Part shown: piece after piece, positions 17,603 to 24,660 of the stretch
Layout of the letters: each line of letters starts with the position of its first letter
How positions within the stretch are numbered: position 1 is the first letter of the stretch
The notes under the pieces: model-generated
Seen by the model: the letters and a program-made list of their open reading frames with translations, nothing else
Databases searched by the model: none
What the model was told of the DNA's origin: nothing
Program-made: the position numbers and the translations under genes
Assembly (NCBI GenBank): GCA_033283165.1
Contig: JAWMQL010000001.1
Location: 1,054,001-1,118,000, forward strand
Direction: 5' to 3'
Source of the DNA: JAWMQL01 sp033283165
Lineage (GTDB): Bacteria; Pseudomonadota; Gammaproteobacteria; Pseudomonadales; Halieaceae
Length of the DNA stretch: 64,000 nucleotides

Positions 17603-18472
17603 ATGTCTGGCGAGCCTGCACGAGGCCGGCTGATACCGGGTTACTGGTTTTCAAAAAATCCCGACAAGGCCTGGGCGGAGAAGTTTTTCCTGACCGTAGT
17701 ACCGTTCTGGTTCGTGTACAACATGGCCGTGGTTCAGATGGGCTGGCTGAACACCGGCAATTTCTGGAATATCATGCAGAACGTTCTGATGTGGGTACCC
17801 TACTGTATCCTCGTTCCCTGGTTCTTGCGCCGCAACAGCGGTGTTGCCTGGCACAGGAGTTATTGGTTTAAGTTCAACCTTTACATGTTCTGGTGGGTCT
17901 TCCTTTGCACCTATTTCCATACCGAATATTTCTTTGAAGTTCTGGGGCTTCGTTACCGCTTTCCGGAGGTGACCCTCTACCTGGATTCCGCGCTGGTCGG
18001 GCCCGACGAGGCTAAGGCCCTGGAAAACTTCCAGAAAGTGCCACCATCGATGTATTTCAATGCCATCGTGTTCTTCTTTGTCTATCACGTCACGGCAATC
18101 ATCGCCCTGCGCCGCCTCAGGACCATGACCGACAACTGGAGTTCAGCAACAGTCCGCTGGCTGACGTGGTGGCTCCTGGTGGCGCTCGTTTCCCTGTTCT
18201 GGGCATGGGGAGAAACGTATTTTTACTTCGTTTTAGCCGACAACGATGGCGCGAACGTGTGGTATGAAGATCTGGATGCCATGCTGGAATTCGGGTCAAT
18301 CTACTACGCTTTGTATTTCGTAGTGGCATTCCCCAATCTCTACAGACTGGACGAGGCAGAGGCCGGCGAGCGATGGAGTCTGGGCCGGGTTATCGTCGAG
18401 GCTTCATTCGTCGGAATGATCACGCTACTGCTGATCGACCTCGCAACACATATCGTGGGTGGATCGCTGTAA
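17603..18472 (+). CDS. Cycloeucalenol cycloisomerase-like membrane protein
   Basis: A 289-residue multi-helix protein. From memory of the plant enzyme CPI1, the match runs the length of the protein. 'YFHTEYFFEVLGLRYRFP' (104-121) corresponds to the plant YFWTHYFFTVLGASYTFP segment, 'FNAIVFFFVYHVTAIIALRR' to its LLTHVCFLFYHVASN region, and 'SIYYALYFVVAFPNLYRLDE' (232-251) to LFYAIYFIVSFPMFFRMDE. CPI1 opens the 9-beta,19-cyclopropane ring of cycloeucalenol. The bacterial protein has a short insert around residues 128-145. It is coupled to the sterol desaturase gene (AGAG ribosome site, 2-nt gap). The homology is convincing; activity on a cyclopropyl sterol is inferred. Confidence 0.82.
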   Translation: MSGEPARGRLIPGYWFSKNPDKAWAEKFFLTVVPFWFVYNMAVVQMGWLNTGNFWNIMQNVLMWVPYCILVPWFLRRNSGVAWHRSYWFKFNLYMFWWVFLCTYFHTEYFFEVLGLRYRFPEVTLYLDSALVGPDEAKALENFQKVPPSMYFNAIVFFFVYHVTAIIALRRLRTMTDNWSSATVRWLTWWLLVALVSLFWAWGETYFYFVLADNDGANVWYEDLDAMLEFGSIYYALYFVVAFPNLYRLDEAEAGERWSLGRVIVEASFVGMITLLLIDLATHIVGGSL

Positions 18473-18644
18473 GCCGCGTCCTGGCAGAGGAAACCCGGAG
18501 GGATATCGATGCCGCAGTTAAAGGTAAAATCGCAACCGCGATGATGGCGGTCAATTCCATGAGGCAGTTTGCGCGTCGCCGGCGGACATCACCGGCGCCT
18601 ACCAGCTACCGATGGCAAGCCCCCGGTCCCCTTTCGAGGTTTGA

Positions 18645-19508
18645 ATGATGAAATACTGGCAGTGTATCGCGATGCTGGACATGAAAGAGTTACCGGTGCT
18701 GGCGCGTCACGCCGAGGACCTTGGGTTTGAGGGCGTCACGCTCGGCGAACATCTGATAACGTTCAGTGAACAGTACGAGCAGTACGACTACAGCAAGAAC
18801 AGTATGATCCGGTGGTATCCCCACACCCACTGGCCCGAGCCCTGGATCCAGATTGCAGCTCTCGCCCAGGTCACGACAACACTGCGTTTTCTGACCAGCG
18901 TCTATGTACTGCCCATGCACGACCCGTTCAGCGTAGCCAAAGCAATATCCACCGCGGCCAATATCAGTGAAGGCAGGGTCATTCTGGGAGCTGGCATCGG
19001 CTGGCAGAAGTCGGAGTTTCAACTGGTAGACCAGGATTTCCACACTCGGGGCCGACGCTGTGACGAAATGCTCGATGTCATGAAGTTACTGTGGACTGGT
19101 GAACCCGTCAGTTACCAGGGCGAGTTTTACGAGTTTCCAGATTTGCAGATGGCACCTGGGCTCGACCATGAGCTTCCGGTTTTTATCGGCGGTTTTTCCG
19201 AAGCTGCATTGAAACGAGCGGCTCGCCACGATGGCTGGATCGGCGCCCAGCATGAAATGGCGGAAGTAGAGCAGTTCCTGCCGGAGCTGAAGCGGCACCG
19301 GGAATCGGCGGGCAAAAGTTTCCGAGACTTTGATATATCCCTGGGCCTGTACGATATGAGCGAAAACAATATCTCACGATGCCAGGAATTGGGCGTAACG
19401 AAACTCTACCGGGAAGCGTTCTGCGACGAAAACGGCATGGCCAGCACAATGACCCTGGACGAGAAGCTGCGTGACATGGAGCAGTTTGCCGAGAAATTCC
19501 TGACGTGA
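18645..19508 (+). CDS. Luciferase-like monooxygenase (TIGR03619-type LLM oxidoreductase)
   Basis: A 287-residue TIM-barrel flavin enzyme. Features include 'ARHAEDLGFEGVTLGEHL' near residue 18, 'SEGRVILGAGIGWQKSEF' near residue 107, and 'LPVFIGGFSEAALKRAARH' near residue 182. The group uses F420H2 or FMNH2, and the cofactor cannot be decided here. It follows the cycloisomerase gene after 172 nt in which I see no convincing gene. It overlaps the next gene by GTGA, so both are translated together. Confidence 0.88.
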   Translation: MMKYWQCIAMLDMKELPVLARHAEDLGFEGVTLGEHLITFSEQYEQYDYSKNSMIRWYPHTHWPEPWIQIAALAQVTTTLRFLTSVYVLPMHDPFSVAKAISTAANISEGRVILGAGIGWQKSEFQLVDQDFHTRGRRCDEMLDVMKLLWTGEPVSYQGEFYEFPDLQMAPGLDHELPVFIGGFSEAALKRAARHDGWIGAQHEMAEVEQFLPELKRHRESAGKSFRDFDISLGLYDMSENNISRCQELGVTKLYREAFCDENGMASTMTLDEKLRDMEQFAEKFLT

Positions 19509-20503
19509 GGGTGCTGGTAACCGGAGCGACAGGTTTTATCGGCAGCCACGTCGTCAGCAGACTGGTCCAGGCCGGCCACGAGGTAGGTGCCCTGGCACGG
19601 AGCCTGGAGAAACAGCGCGCAGTTCTCGAGAATCTGGGCATCGATGACTCGCTCGTGTCGCTGCACCCGGGCGATGTGGTCAGCGGAAACTGGTTCTCGC
19701 TGCTGCCCCAGTTCGATGCACTCGTTCACTGCGCTGGCATCATGTCCAAGAATATGGCTGACGCGGAAAGACTTTGGGAACTCAACGTCACGGGCTGCGC
19801 CAAGCTGTTACAGGCAGCAGTCGGTGCCGGACTGGACCCGGTCATCTATATGTCCAGTTTTATGGCAATGTTCCCCTCCTCGCGACCGGTCATCCGCGCC
19901 GATGACCCGGTGGTCGACGCCACCTCCCTGTATGGCAGGACCAAAGCACAGGCCGAGCGACACGTGCGGGAGCTACAGGCAAACGGCGCGCCCGTGGTGT
20001 CGATTTACCCGGCTTCGGTTAACGGCCCCTGTGATCCCACGGTAGGCAGCGGACAGGAATTCCTTGCTGACGCGATCAATAACGGATCGCTGCTGGTGAC
20101 ACAGGGTGGCCTTACCTTCACCGACGTCCGGGATCTGGCCCTGCTGGTCAGCCGGATGCTTGAACCCGGGAAAGGTCCCCGGCGCATCATGGCAACGGCG
20201 GACTTTCTGACCCACCGGGAGATATTGGCATTATTGCGGACACAGAGCGGCAAACCAATCAAGGCCACCTCGATGCCGGGATGGCTGTTACGATTGCTTG
20301 GCGGAGTTGCCGATATTAAGCAGAAACTTGTTGGTGGCCCGACGCCAGAACTGACCTACGAGGCAGCCGTCGTTCTGACCCGCTGCGTACCACAGGATGA
20401 CGCGGAAGCCAGGGAAATACTAGGCGAGGACATGGTGGGCGGAGAGCAGGGCCTGCGAGACATGGTGGACTGGATGAAGGTCGAGGGCATCATCCACCTC
20501 TAA
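19505..20503 (+). CDS. NAD-dependent epimerase/dehydratase, 3-beta-hydroxysteroid dehydrogenase-like
   Basis: A 332-residue extended SDR beginning with GTG that overlaps the LLM stop (GTGA). The cofactor motif is 'VLVTGATGFIGSHVVSRL', followed by 'HCAGIM', an active-site Ser in 'YMSSFMAMF' and 'YGRTKAQAE' (Tyr/Lys). The C-terminal half contains 'FTDVRDLALLVSRMLEPG', typical of NSDHL/3-beta-HSD-like proteins. In sterol C4 demethylation such enzymes oxidise the 3-hydroxyl. Given the neighbours this is a reasonable role, but sugar or flavonoid substrates cannot be excluded from sequence alone. Confidence 0.85.
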   Translation: MRVLVTGATGFIGSHVVSRLVQAGHEVGALARSLEKQRAVLENLGIDDSLVSLHPGDVVSGNWFSLLPQFDALVHCAGIMSKNMADAERLWELNVTGCAKLLQAAVGAGLDPVIYMSSFMAMFPSSRPVIRADDPVVDATSLYGRTKAQAERHVRELQANGAPVVSIYPASVNGPCDPTVGSGQEFLADAINNGSLLVTQGGLTFTDVRDLALLVSRMLEPGKGPRRIMATADFLTHREILALLRTQSGKPIKATSMPGWLLRLLGGVADIKQKLVGGPTPELTYEAAVVLTRCVPQDDAEAREILGEDMVGGEQGLRDMVDWMKVEGIIHL

Positions 20504-20506
20504 AAA

Positions 20507-20532
20507 GGGGACAGTTCACTTATTACTTTTGG
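20507..20532. repeat. GGGGACAG repeat remnant
   Basis: The stretch AAAAAGGGGACAGTTCACTT, continuing ATTACTTTTGG, matches a widespread proteobacterial short repeat usually seen near REP-associated Y1 transposases. It forms the junction between two convergent genes, and the last codons and stop of the SnoaL gene lie inside it. GGGGTCAGA at 20567-20575 and near 23930 looks like debris of the same element. No transposase gene is present. Confidence 0.4.
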
Positions 20533-21029
20533 GATTCCTCAGGCGAGCCGGCCAGTACGGCATAACTGGGGTCAGATGTCTCCCGTTGGCCTCGCGATAC
20601 AAACTGCTGGACGGCTGGCCAGCTTTCGTCCATTTCATGCAGGTATTGCCGGTGCAGTATGCGCCAGGCATCGCCGCGACGCTCCCAACGATCAATGTAA
20701 CGACCTTGACTGCGCATTCCCATCAACGTGCCATCGTCCTGCCTGATCCGGAAGGTGGCAGTAACGTAGGACTCGCTCCCCGCCCGGTCGCCATCCAATT
20801 CGATCAGGATATTGCCGATCGTGTGCTGGTGCACCAGCATGGTGCTGTGGGCTTTGTGGACAAAGTCTATGAATTCGTGCCCCGTTCCCTGGAACATTTC
20901 GCCGTAGTCCACAGTGGCGTCCTCGTGAAACACGTCATAGCCCAGCCTGTCGTCGATCCGGTCCATCGCCCGCGAGTACTGGTAGATCTTCTCCGTGATC
21001 GCCAGTTTATGCTCGATACTGTCGCTCAT
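20523..21029 (-). CDS. Nuclear transport factor 2 / SnoaL-like family protein
   Basis: A 168-residue cone-shaped alpha+beta-barrel protein. It starts 'HKLAITEKIYQYSRAMDRID' and has 'VFHEDATVDYGEMFQGTG' and 'RYIDRWERRGDAWRILHRQY', all typical of SnoaL_4. Relatives include ketosteroid isomerases and scytalone-dehydratase-like enzymes, but activity cannot be assigned. Its last ten or so residues appear to be encoded by a repeat remnant. The ATG overlaps the stop of the upstream 450-residue gene (ATGA). Confidence 0.86.
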   Translation of the reverse strand: MSDSIEHKLAITEKIYQYSRAMDRIDDRLGYDVFHEDATVDYGEMFQGTGHEFIDFVHKAHSTMLVHQHTIGNILIELDGDRAGSESYVTATFRIRQDDGTLMGMRSQGRYIDRWERRGDAWRILHRQYLHEMDESWPAVQQFVSRGQRETSDPSYAVLAGSPEESQK

Positions 21030-22378
21030 CGACTGCTCGCAATCACGCCCGGGAGGCGACGCCGCTCAAACTCAAAGTTCATACCGGTACTGATGCGTGC
21101 CAACTGCATTTCAAGCGGTTCTTCCAGGGGGTCGTTGCGCTCATCAATGACAACGTCCCAGGCATAGCGCGCCGCACCCGGGTCGTCGACACGATGACAG
21201 CGTGCCCGCGGATTGACATGCGCCGCGATAGCCTCAAGCGCGGGATGCGGTTCTTCGGATAACTGACTGAACCAGTTGTGTTGTACGTTCTCCGCAAGAG
21301 CCGGACAGTTCCCTATGCTCAGGCGCAGGCTGGCCGGACCGGTCAACTCGACCCTGAAATCGGAATAGCTGCGTGGATAAAAATGGGGGTGCAGCTGGAA
21401 TACCTTGGCTATGGTCGCAATATCGTCGCCCTCGATACCCAGGTGCTTCTGCAATCGCTCCACGGCCACCCTGGCGTGACCAACCCAGGACCTTTCTGAC
21501 AAACGGCGACCCACGTTATCGCCATAGTTAATCGTCTGGCTGCGCGTGTAGCTGTGGGCCAGCAACAGAGCCTGCACGGCGTTTTCCTGGATGATCAGCT
21601 GCAGGGCCCGCTGTGAGAAATCCTCGAACTGCAGGTGCGGATCGAAGGGACCGGAATAATCCTCCAGTCCGCCAGCCTCCCACGGTTCGCCGGGCTCTAC
21701 GAGCGGAACCGCGGCAAGCTCGCTCTTTTGCAGCTCGTACATCACCGGGATATGCGTGAAGGTTGTCTCCTCCTCTCCCTTGAATACTTTCCAACGACAG
21801 TGAGGGTACCTGTCAGCACCATTGCCGATCTCACCGTCTACCCGGGGAGGGCGATGAAAAGGCCGCATCACGATCCGGGGGTTGGTAGCAGCCGCGGTGG
21901 CGTCGAACGTCGGGTCTTCAATGTCGTGGCACATCAACTTGATCAGGTTGGTATCATTGCCGTTTTTTTCCAGGTCCATCAACGCGCCGCAATGGGCCAA
22001 CCAGAATTCACCGTAGTCCGGTGAATCCAGGCGAAACTGGAAATCCATAAACTGCTGGGGAGAGCCAACCTCAAGCTGAAGGTTCTTGAACACCGTCTCC
22101 ACCGTGTCACCTTCGAAATTCAGTGCTTTTTGCATCCGCACCGAGTAGATGGGGCTGGCGCCCTGCCATTCCTCGATACCCGATCGAGTAAAGCCCTCGG
22201 GACCATACTCCATGGCCACCAGCGGCTGCCCTACCCGGTCGTACAGATGGCCGATCAAGTTGAACTCGTGCGCCAACCTGGAGAGAAAGTCCCGTGAAAA
22301 ATCAGCCAGGGTCAGATCGGGGTCGAAGGGACCGCTGTAATCGTCCCGGTATTTTTCGGGATTTTGCTGCTCGGGCAT
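21026..22378 (-). CDS. Conserved protein of unknown function with two tandem copies of one domain
   Basis: I do not recognise this 450-residue protein. It contains an internal duplication. 'DDYSGPFDPDLTLADFSRDF' (12-31) returns as 'EDYSGPFDPHLQFEDFSQRA' (239-258). Further along, 'NFEGDTVETVFKNLQL' pairs with 'GIEGDDIATIAKVFQL', and 'DPTFDATAAATNPR' with 'HPALEAIAAHVNPR'. Only the first copy keeps the 'LAHCGALMDL' and 'LMCHDIED' segments, whose His and Cys residues could bind metal. No signal peptide or membrane segment is seen. It is first in a two-gene operon with the SnoaL protein and is transcribed from operator B, so it belongs to the sterol regulon. Confidence 0.8.
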   Translation of the reverse strand: MPEQQNPEKYRDDYSGPFDPDLTLADFSRDFLSRLAHEFNLIGHLYDRVGQPLVAMEYGPEGFTRSGIEEWQGASPIYSVRMQKALNFEGDTVETVFKNLQLEVGSPQQFMDFQFRLDSPDYGEFWLAHCGALMDLEKNGNDTNLIKLMCHDIEDPTFDATAAATNPRIVMRPFHRPPRVDGEIGNGADRYPHCRWKVFKGEEETTFTHIPVMYELQKSELAAVPLVEPGEPWEAGGLEDYSGPFDPHLQFEDFSQRALQLIIQENAVQALLLAHSYTRSQTINYGDNVGRRLSERSWVGHARVAVERLQKHLGIEGDDIATIAKVFQLHPHFYPRSYSDFRVELTGPASLRLSIGNCPALAENVQHNWFSQLSEEPHPALEAIAAHVNPRARCHRVDDPGAARYAWDVVIDERNDPLEEPLEMQLARISTGMNFEFERRRLPGVIASSR

Positions 22379-22459
22379 TTATATGCCCTCCTCTCTTGTT
22401 GCATGCCGGGTGTTGTGATGACGGGCGGACTGTCCAGGTTACTATAGTACGTCAATTTC

Positions 22460-22487
22460 GATTGTCTATTAGTCAAGTATATTTTAC
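22460..22487. promoter_or_regulatory. Operator B of the 28-bp motif, shared by two divergent promoters
   Basis: The minus strand reads GTAAAATATACTTGACTAAT then AGACAATC, with core TTGACT-N3-AGACAA. On the plus strand it covers TTGTCT (22462-22467), a 17-nt spacer and TACTTT (22485-22490) facing the SDR gene. On the minus strand it covers the -35 TAGACA (22463-22468), which sits 16 nt from TATAGT (22441-22446) facing the 450-residue protein gene. One bound protein could therefore control both directions. Confidence 0.78.
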
Positions 22488-22566
22488 TTTACTGATGAGG
22501 CCTATATTGCATACAGATCACCGTGGCTACGGGCATGGATCATTGTAAGTCCCAGGAGAAATAACT

Positions 22567-23415
22567 ATGAACGGATCACTTAACAATCATCGCTCTCTCA
22601 TCATTGGCGGGGGTAGCGGTATCGGTTTTGCCACTGCAGCAGAGATGCTGAAGGGCGGCGCCGACGTCACCATTGCCGGTCGCACTCGCACCACGCTCGA
22701 GAGCGCGCAAAAGCGCCTCCAGGCTCTGGCAAAAGATCACGGGGGTAACATCCGTTTCATTACCTGTGACGTGATGAACAGCGTCGATGTACAGGCGGCA
22801 GTCGAGTTCGCAGAACAGGGACAGGGGCTCGATTCGGCCATCACGGTTCCCGGTGGGGGCGACTACCGCCCTGTGCTGGGATACGACGACGATGAATTCA
22901 GCCACCAGGTAGATATGAATATCCGCCCGCAATATCTCGTCCTCAAATATGCCGGCCTTTCGATGATCAGGGCCGGCAAGCCGGGCTCCATTGTGATGAT
23001 TTCCTCCACCGCCGCCAGATTTTCCTGCCGCTACCTGGCAGCGTACTGTGCCGGAAAGGCCGCCGTAAACCACCTCGTTCATGTGGCGGCGGATGAACTG
23101 GGCGACAAGAATATTCGGGTCAACGCGGTGTCGCCGGGCCTGACACGCTCAGGCACCACTGAAGCGATGATCGCCACACCGGGTCTTGTCGAAGATTTTC
23201 TGGCGCAGCAACCCCTGGCCCGGATTGGTGAAGCGGAGGACCAGGCCAACATGATCCGGTTTCTGGCAGGCAGGGAATCCAGCTGGATTACGGGACAGGT
23301 CATCGAGGTCGACGGAGGGCACACGCTCCGTTCGTTTCCCCATTCACCGGAAATCCTGCGCGCCGTGGCCGGGGATGACCTGGTCGACAGGGTGAACCGA
23401 GGAGAAGCACCCTGA
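22567..23415 (+). CDS. SDR family oxidoreductase
   Basis: A 282-residue classical SDR: glycine motif 'IIGGGSGIGFATAAEM', 'NMNIRPQYLVLKYAGLS', active-site Ser-Ser followed by 'YLAAYCAGKAAVNHLVHVA' (Tyr and Lys), and the C-terminal 'ITGQVIEVDGGHTLR'. The usual NNAG is replaced by 'VPGGGDY'. AGGAGA precedes the ATG. It is transcribed rightward from operator B and followed by the carboxymuconolactone-decarboxylase-like gene. A hydroxysteroid substrate is plausible from context only. Confidence 0.9.
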   Translation: MNGSLNNHRSLIIGGGSGIGFATAAEMLKGGADVTIAGRTRTTLESAQKRLQALAKDHGGNIRFITCDVMNSVDVQAAVEFAEQGQGLDSAITVPGGGDYRPVLGYDDDEFSHQVDMNIRPQYLVLKYAGLSMIRAGKPGSIVMISSTAARFSCRYLAAYCAGKAAVNHLVHVAADELGDKNIRVNAVSPGLTRSGTTEAMIATPGLVEDFLAQQPLARIGEAEDQANMIRFLAGRESSWITGQVIEVDGGHTLRSFPHSPEILRAVAGDDLVDRVNRGEAP

Positions 23416-23422
23416 ATTTTAT

Positions 23423-23450
23423 GTAAGTATATATAGACTGCTAGTCAACC
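23423..23450. promoter_or_regulatory. Operator C of the 28-bp motif
   Basis: The plus strand reads GTAAGTATATATAGACTGCT then AGTCAACC, with core TAGACT-N3-AGTCAA. It contains the -35 TAGACT (23434-23439) of a promoter whose -10 TACATT is at 23457-23462 after 17 nt, facing the next gene. Larger arms GTAAGT (23423-23428) and ACTTAC (23454-23459) also form an inverted repeat. The orientation is the same as the leftward half of operator B. Confidence 0.76.
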
Positions 23451-23492
23451 CTGACTTACATTATGCCGAAAAAATCAACCCGAGGCTTTGAT

Positions 23493-23885
23493 ATGAGCGA
23501 GAAAACGCGCCGTGAGATTGGTGAGGAAAAAATCAAGGAGGTGTACGCCGGGGATGTTATAACGCCCGGGCCGGGCTATGCATTTTCAGACATTATGCTG
23601 GAGACTCTTTTCGCCGAGATCTGGACGCGGGACATCCTTTCCATGCGCGATAAACGCATTCTGCTGCTGGGCATGATCGCCGCACAGGGACAGGTTGATA
23701 CGTTCAAGATTCAAGCCAAGGCGGGCATCAAACGCGGTGAGCTGAATCCTGAAGAAGTGCGCGAACTACATATTTTCATAGCGCAATATTGTGGTTATCC
23801 AAAGGCCGCTGCCCTGCTGGGGCCCATGGAGGAGGCGATTGCCGAGGCACAGAAGGATCTGGCAAGCGGCGCAGCAAGCAAATAG
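23493..23885 (+). CDS. Carboxymuconolactone decarboxylase family protein
   Basis: A 130-residue all-helical AhpD-like protein ('FAEIWTRDILSMRDKRILLL', 'LHIFIAQYCGYPKAAAL'). The CxxC disulfide of true AhpD is reduced to a single Cys in 'QYCGYP', so peroxidase activity is doubtful. A decarboxylase or lactone-related role is possible. I chose the ATG at 23493 because GAGG lies 7 nt before it and because the upstream ATG at 23463 would fall right at the -10 element of the promoter in operator C. Confidence 0.86.
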   Translation: MSEKTRREIGEEKIKEVYAGDVITPGPGYAFSDIMLETLFAEIWTRDILSMRDKRILLLGMIAAQGQVDTFKIQAKAGIKRGELNPEEVRELHIFIAQYCGYPKAAALLGPMEEAIAEAQKDLASGAASK

Positions 23886-24023
23886 TCAACCCGGCCCGGT
23901 AGCGGCCAGTCCAGGCAACTATCAGGCAGCCGGGGTCAGACAACGCAATGGCCTATTTCCGGTCGGTTCCAGCGTCTATTCTAAGAACATGTCAGGTGCT
24001 TCAATCGAAGCCAGGAGTAACGT

Positions 24024-24515
24024 ATGACAATTCTGGAATGGGGTGCACTGGGTGAGATTATTGGCGGGATTGCCGTAATCGCTTCGCTGTTCTACGTGGG
24101 CAGCCAGATACGTCAAAATACCAAAGCCACCAAAAGCCGGGCAAGTCAGGCATTTGTCGACTCGCTCAGGATTTCTATCGATCCTCTGATGCGAGAGCCG
24201 GAATTCCGGGAACTGTATTGGCGGGGATTGTCTGGCCTCGACAACCTCCAGGACGCCGAAGTGGTGGGATTCACAGGCTGGATCATGATCACAATGAGGT
24301 CGTGGGAAGCTTTCTATTATCAGCACAAACAAGGCTTGTTCGAGGACCATCTCATGGCAGGTTGGATTCATCAGTACAGGGACATGTTTGGATACAAGGG
24401 CAGCCAGGAAGTCTGGGCACTCAGGCGACACCAGTTCAGCGACGAATTCAGGAACTATGCCGAGTTGGAGTTGAAAAAGTATGAAGCACACCCCTTATAT
24501 CCATCAAATGGATGA
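24024..24515 (+). CDS. Hypothetical protein with N-terminal membrane anchor
   Basis: A 163-residue protein with one N-terminal hydrophobic segment ('ALGEIIGGIAVIASLFYVGS') followed by a helical soluble domain ('NTKATKSRASQAFVDSLRIS', 'EVWALRRHQFSDEFRNYAEL'). Proteins of this layout are common in marine gammaproteobacteria and have no known function. AGGAG precedes the ATG. Its last 35 nt overlap the start of the small Cys-rich gene in another frame. Confidence 0.78.
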   Translation: MTILEWGALGEIIGGIAVIASLFYVGSQIRQNTKATKSRASQAFVDSLRISIDPLMREPEFRELYWRGLSGLDNLQDAEVVGFTGWIMITMRSWEAFYYQHKQGLFEDHLMAGWIHQYRDMFGYKGSQEVWALRRHQFSDEFRNYAELELKKYEAHPLYPSNG

Positions 24516-24660
24516 ATTCGATTCATGCCAGTGGTATTACGAGTGCGCGTCCTGCCACGAGTTACTTAAGCCCAAGCGCGAAGATTGTTGTGTATTTTGT
24601 TCCTACGGCAGCGTGAAGTGTCCCCCTGTCCAGGCCCGCGCATTAGAGGTGGGGTCTTGA
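24481..24660 (+). CDS. Small Cys-rich protein, GDCCVxC domain family
   Basis: A 59-residue frame from an ATG at 24481 to a TGA at 24658-24660. It reads MKHTPYIHQMDEFDS, then 'YYECASCHELLKPK' and 'EDCCVFCSYGSVKCPPVQ'. This is the small family known for the GDCCVxC signature, here with E for G. Two Cys pairs (CxxC and CCxxC) suggest metal or redox function. The family also includes selenoproteins, but this copy uses Cys codons only. It overlaps the preceding gene by 35 nt and the next start by 4 nt (TTGA), which supports real translation. Confidence 0.8.
   Translation: MKHTPYIHQMDEFDSCQWYYECASCHELLKPKREDCCVFCSYGSVKCPPVQARALEVGS

Noticed and set aside
18473..18644. Open frame between the cycloisomerase-like and LLM genes (LAEETRRDIDAAVKGK...)
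   Set aside because: It looks locally helical, but it has no good start or ribosome site, ends in Arg/Pro-rich sequence and matches no family I know.
24585..24656. N-terminal extension of the MDR gene to a TTG at 24585
   Set aside because: Those codons overlap the GDCCVxC gene in another frame and are not part of the MDR fold; the TTG at 24657 has a better ribosome site.
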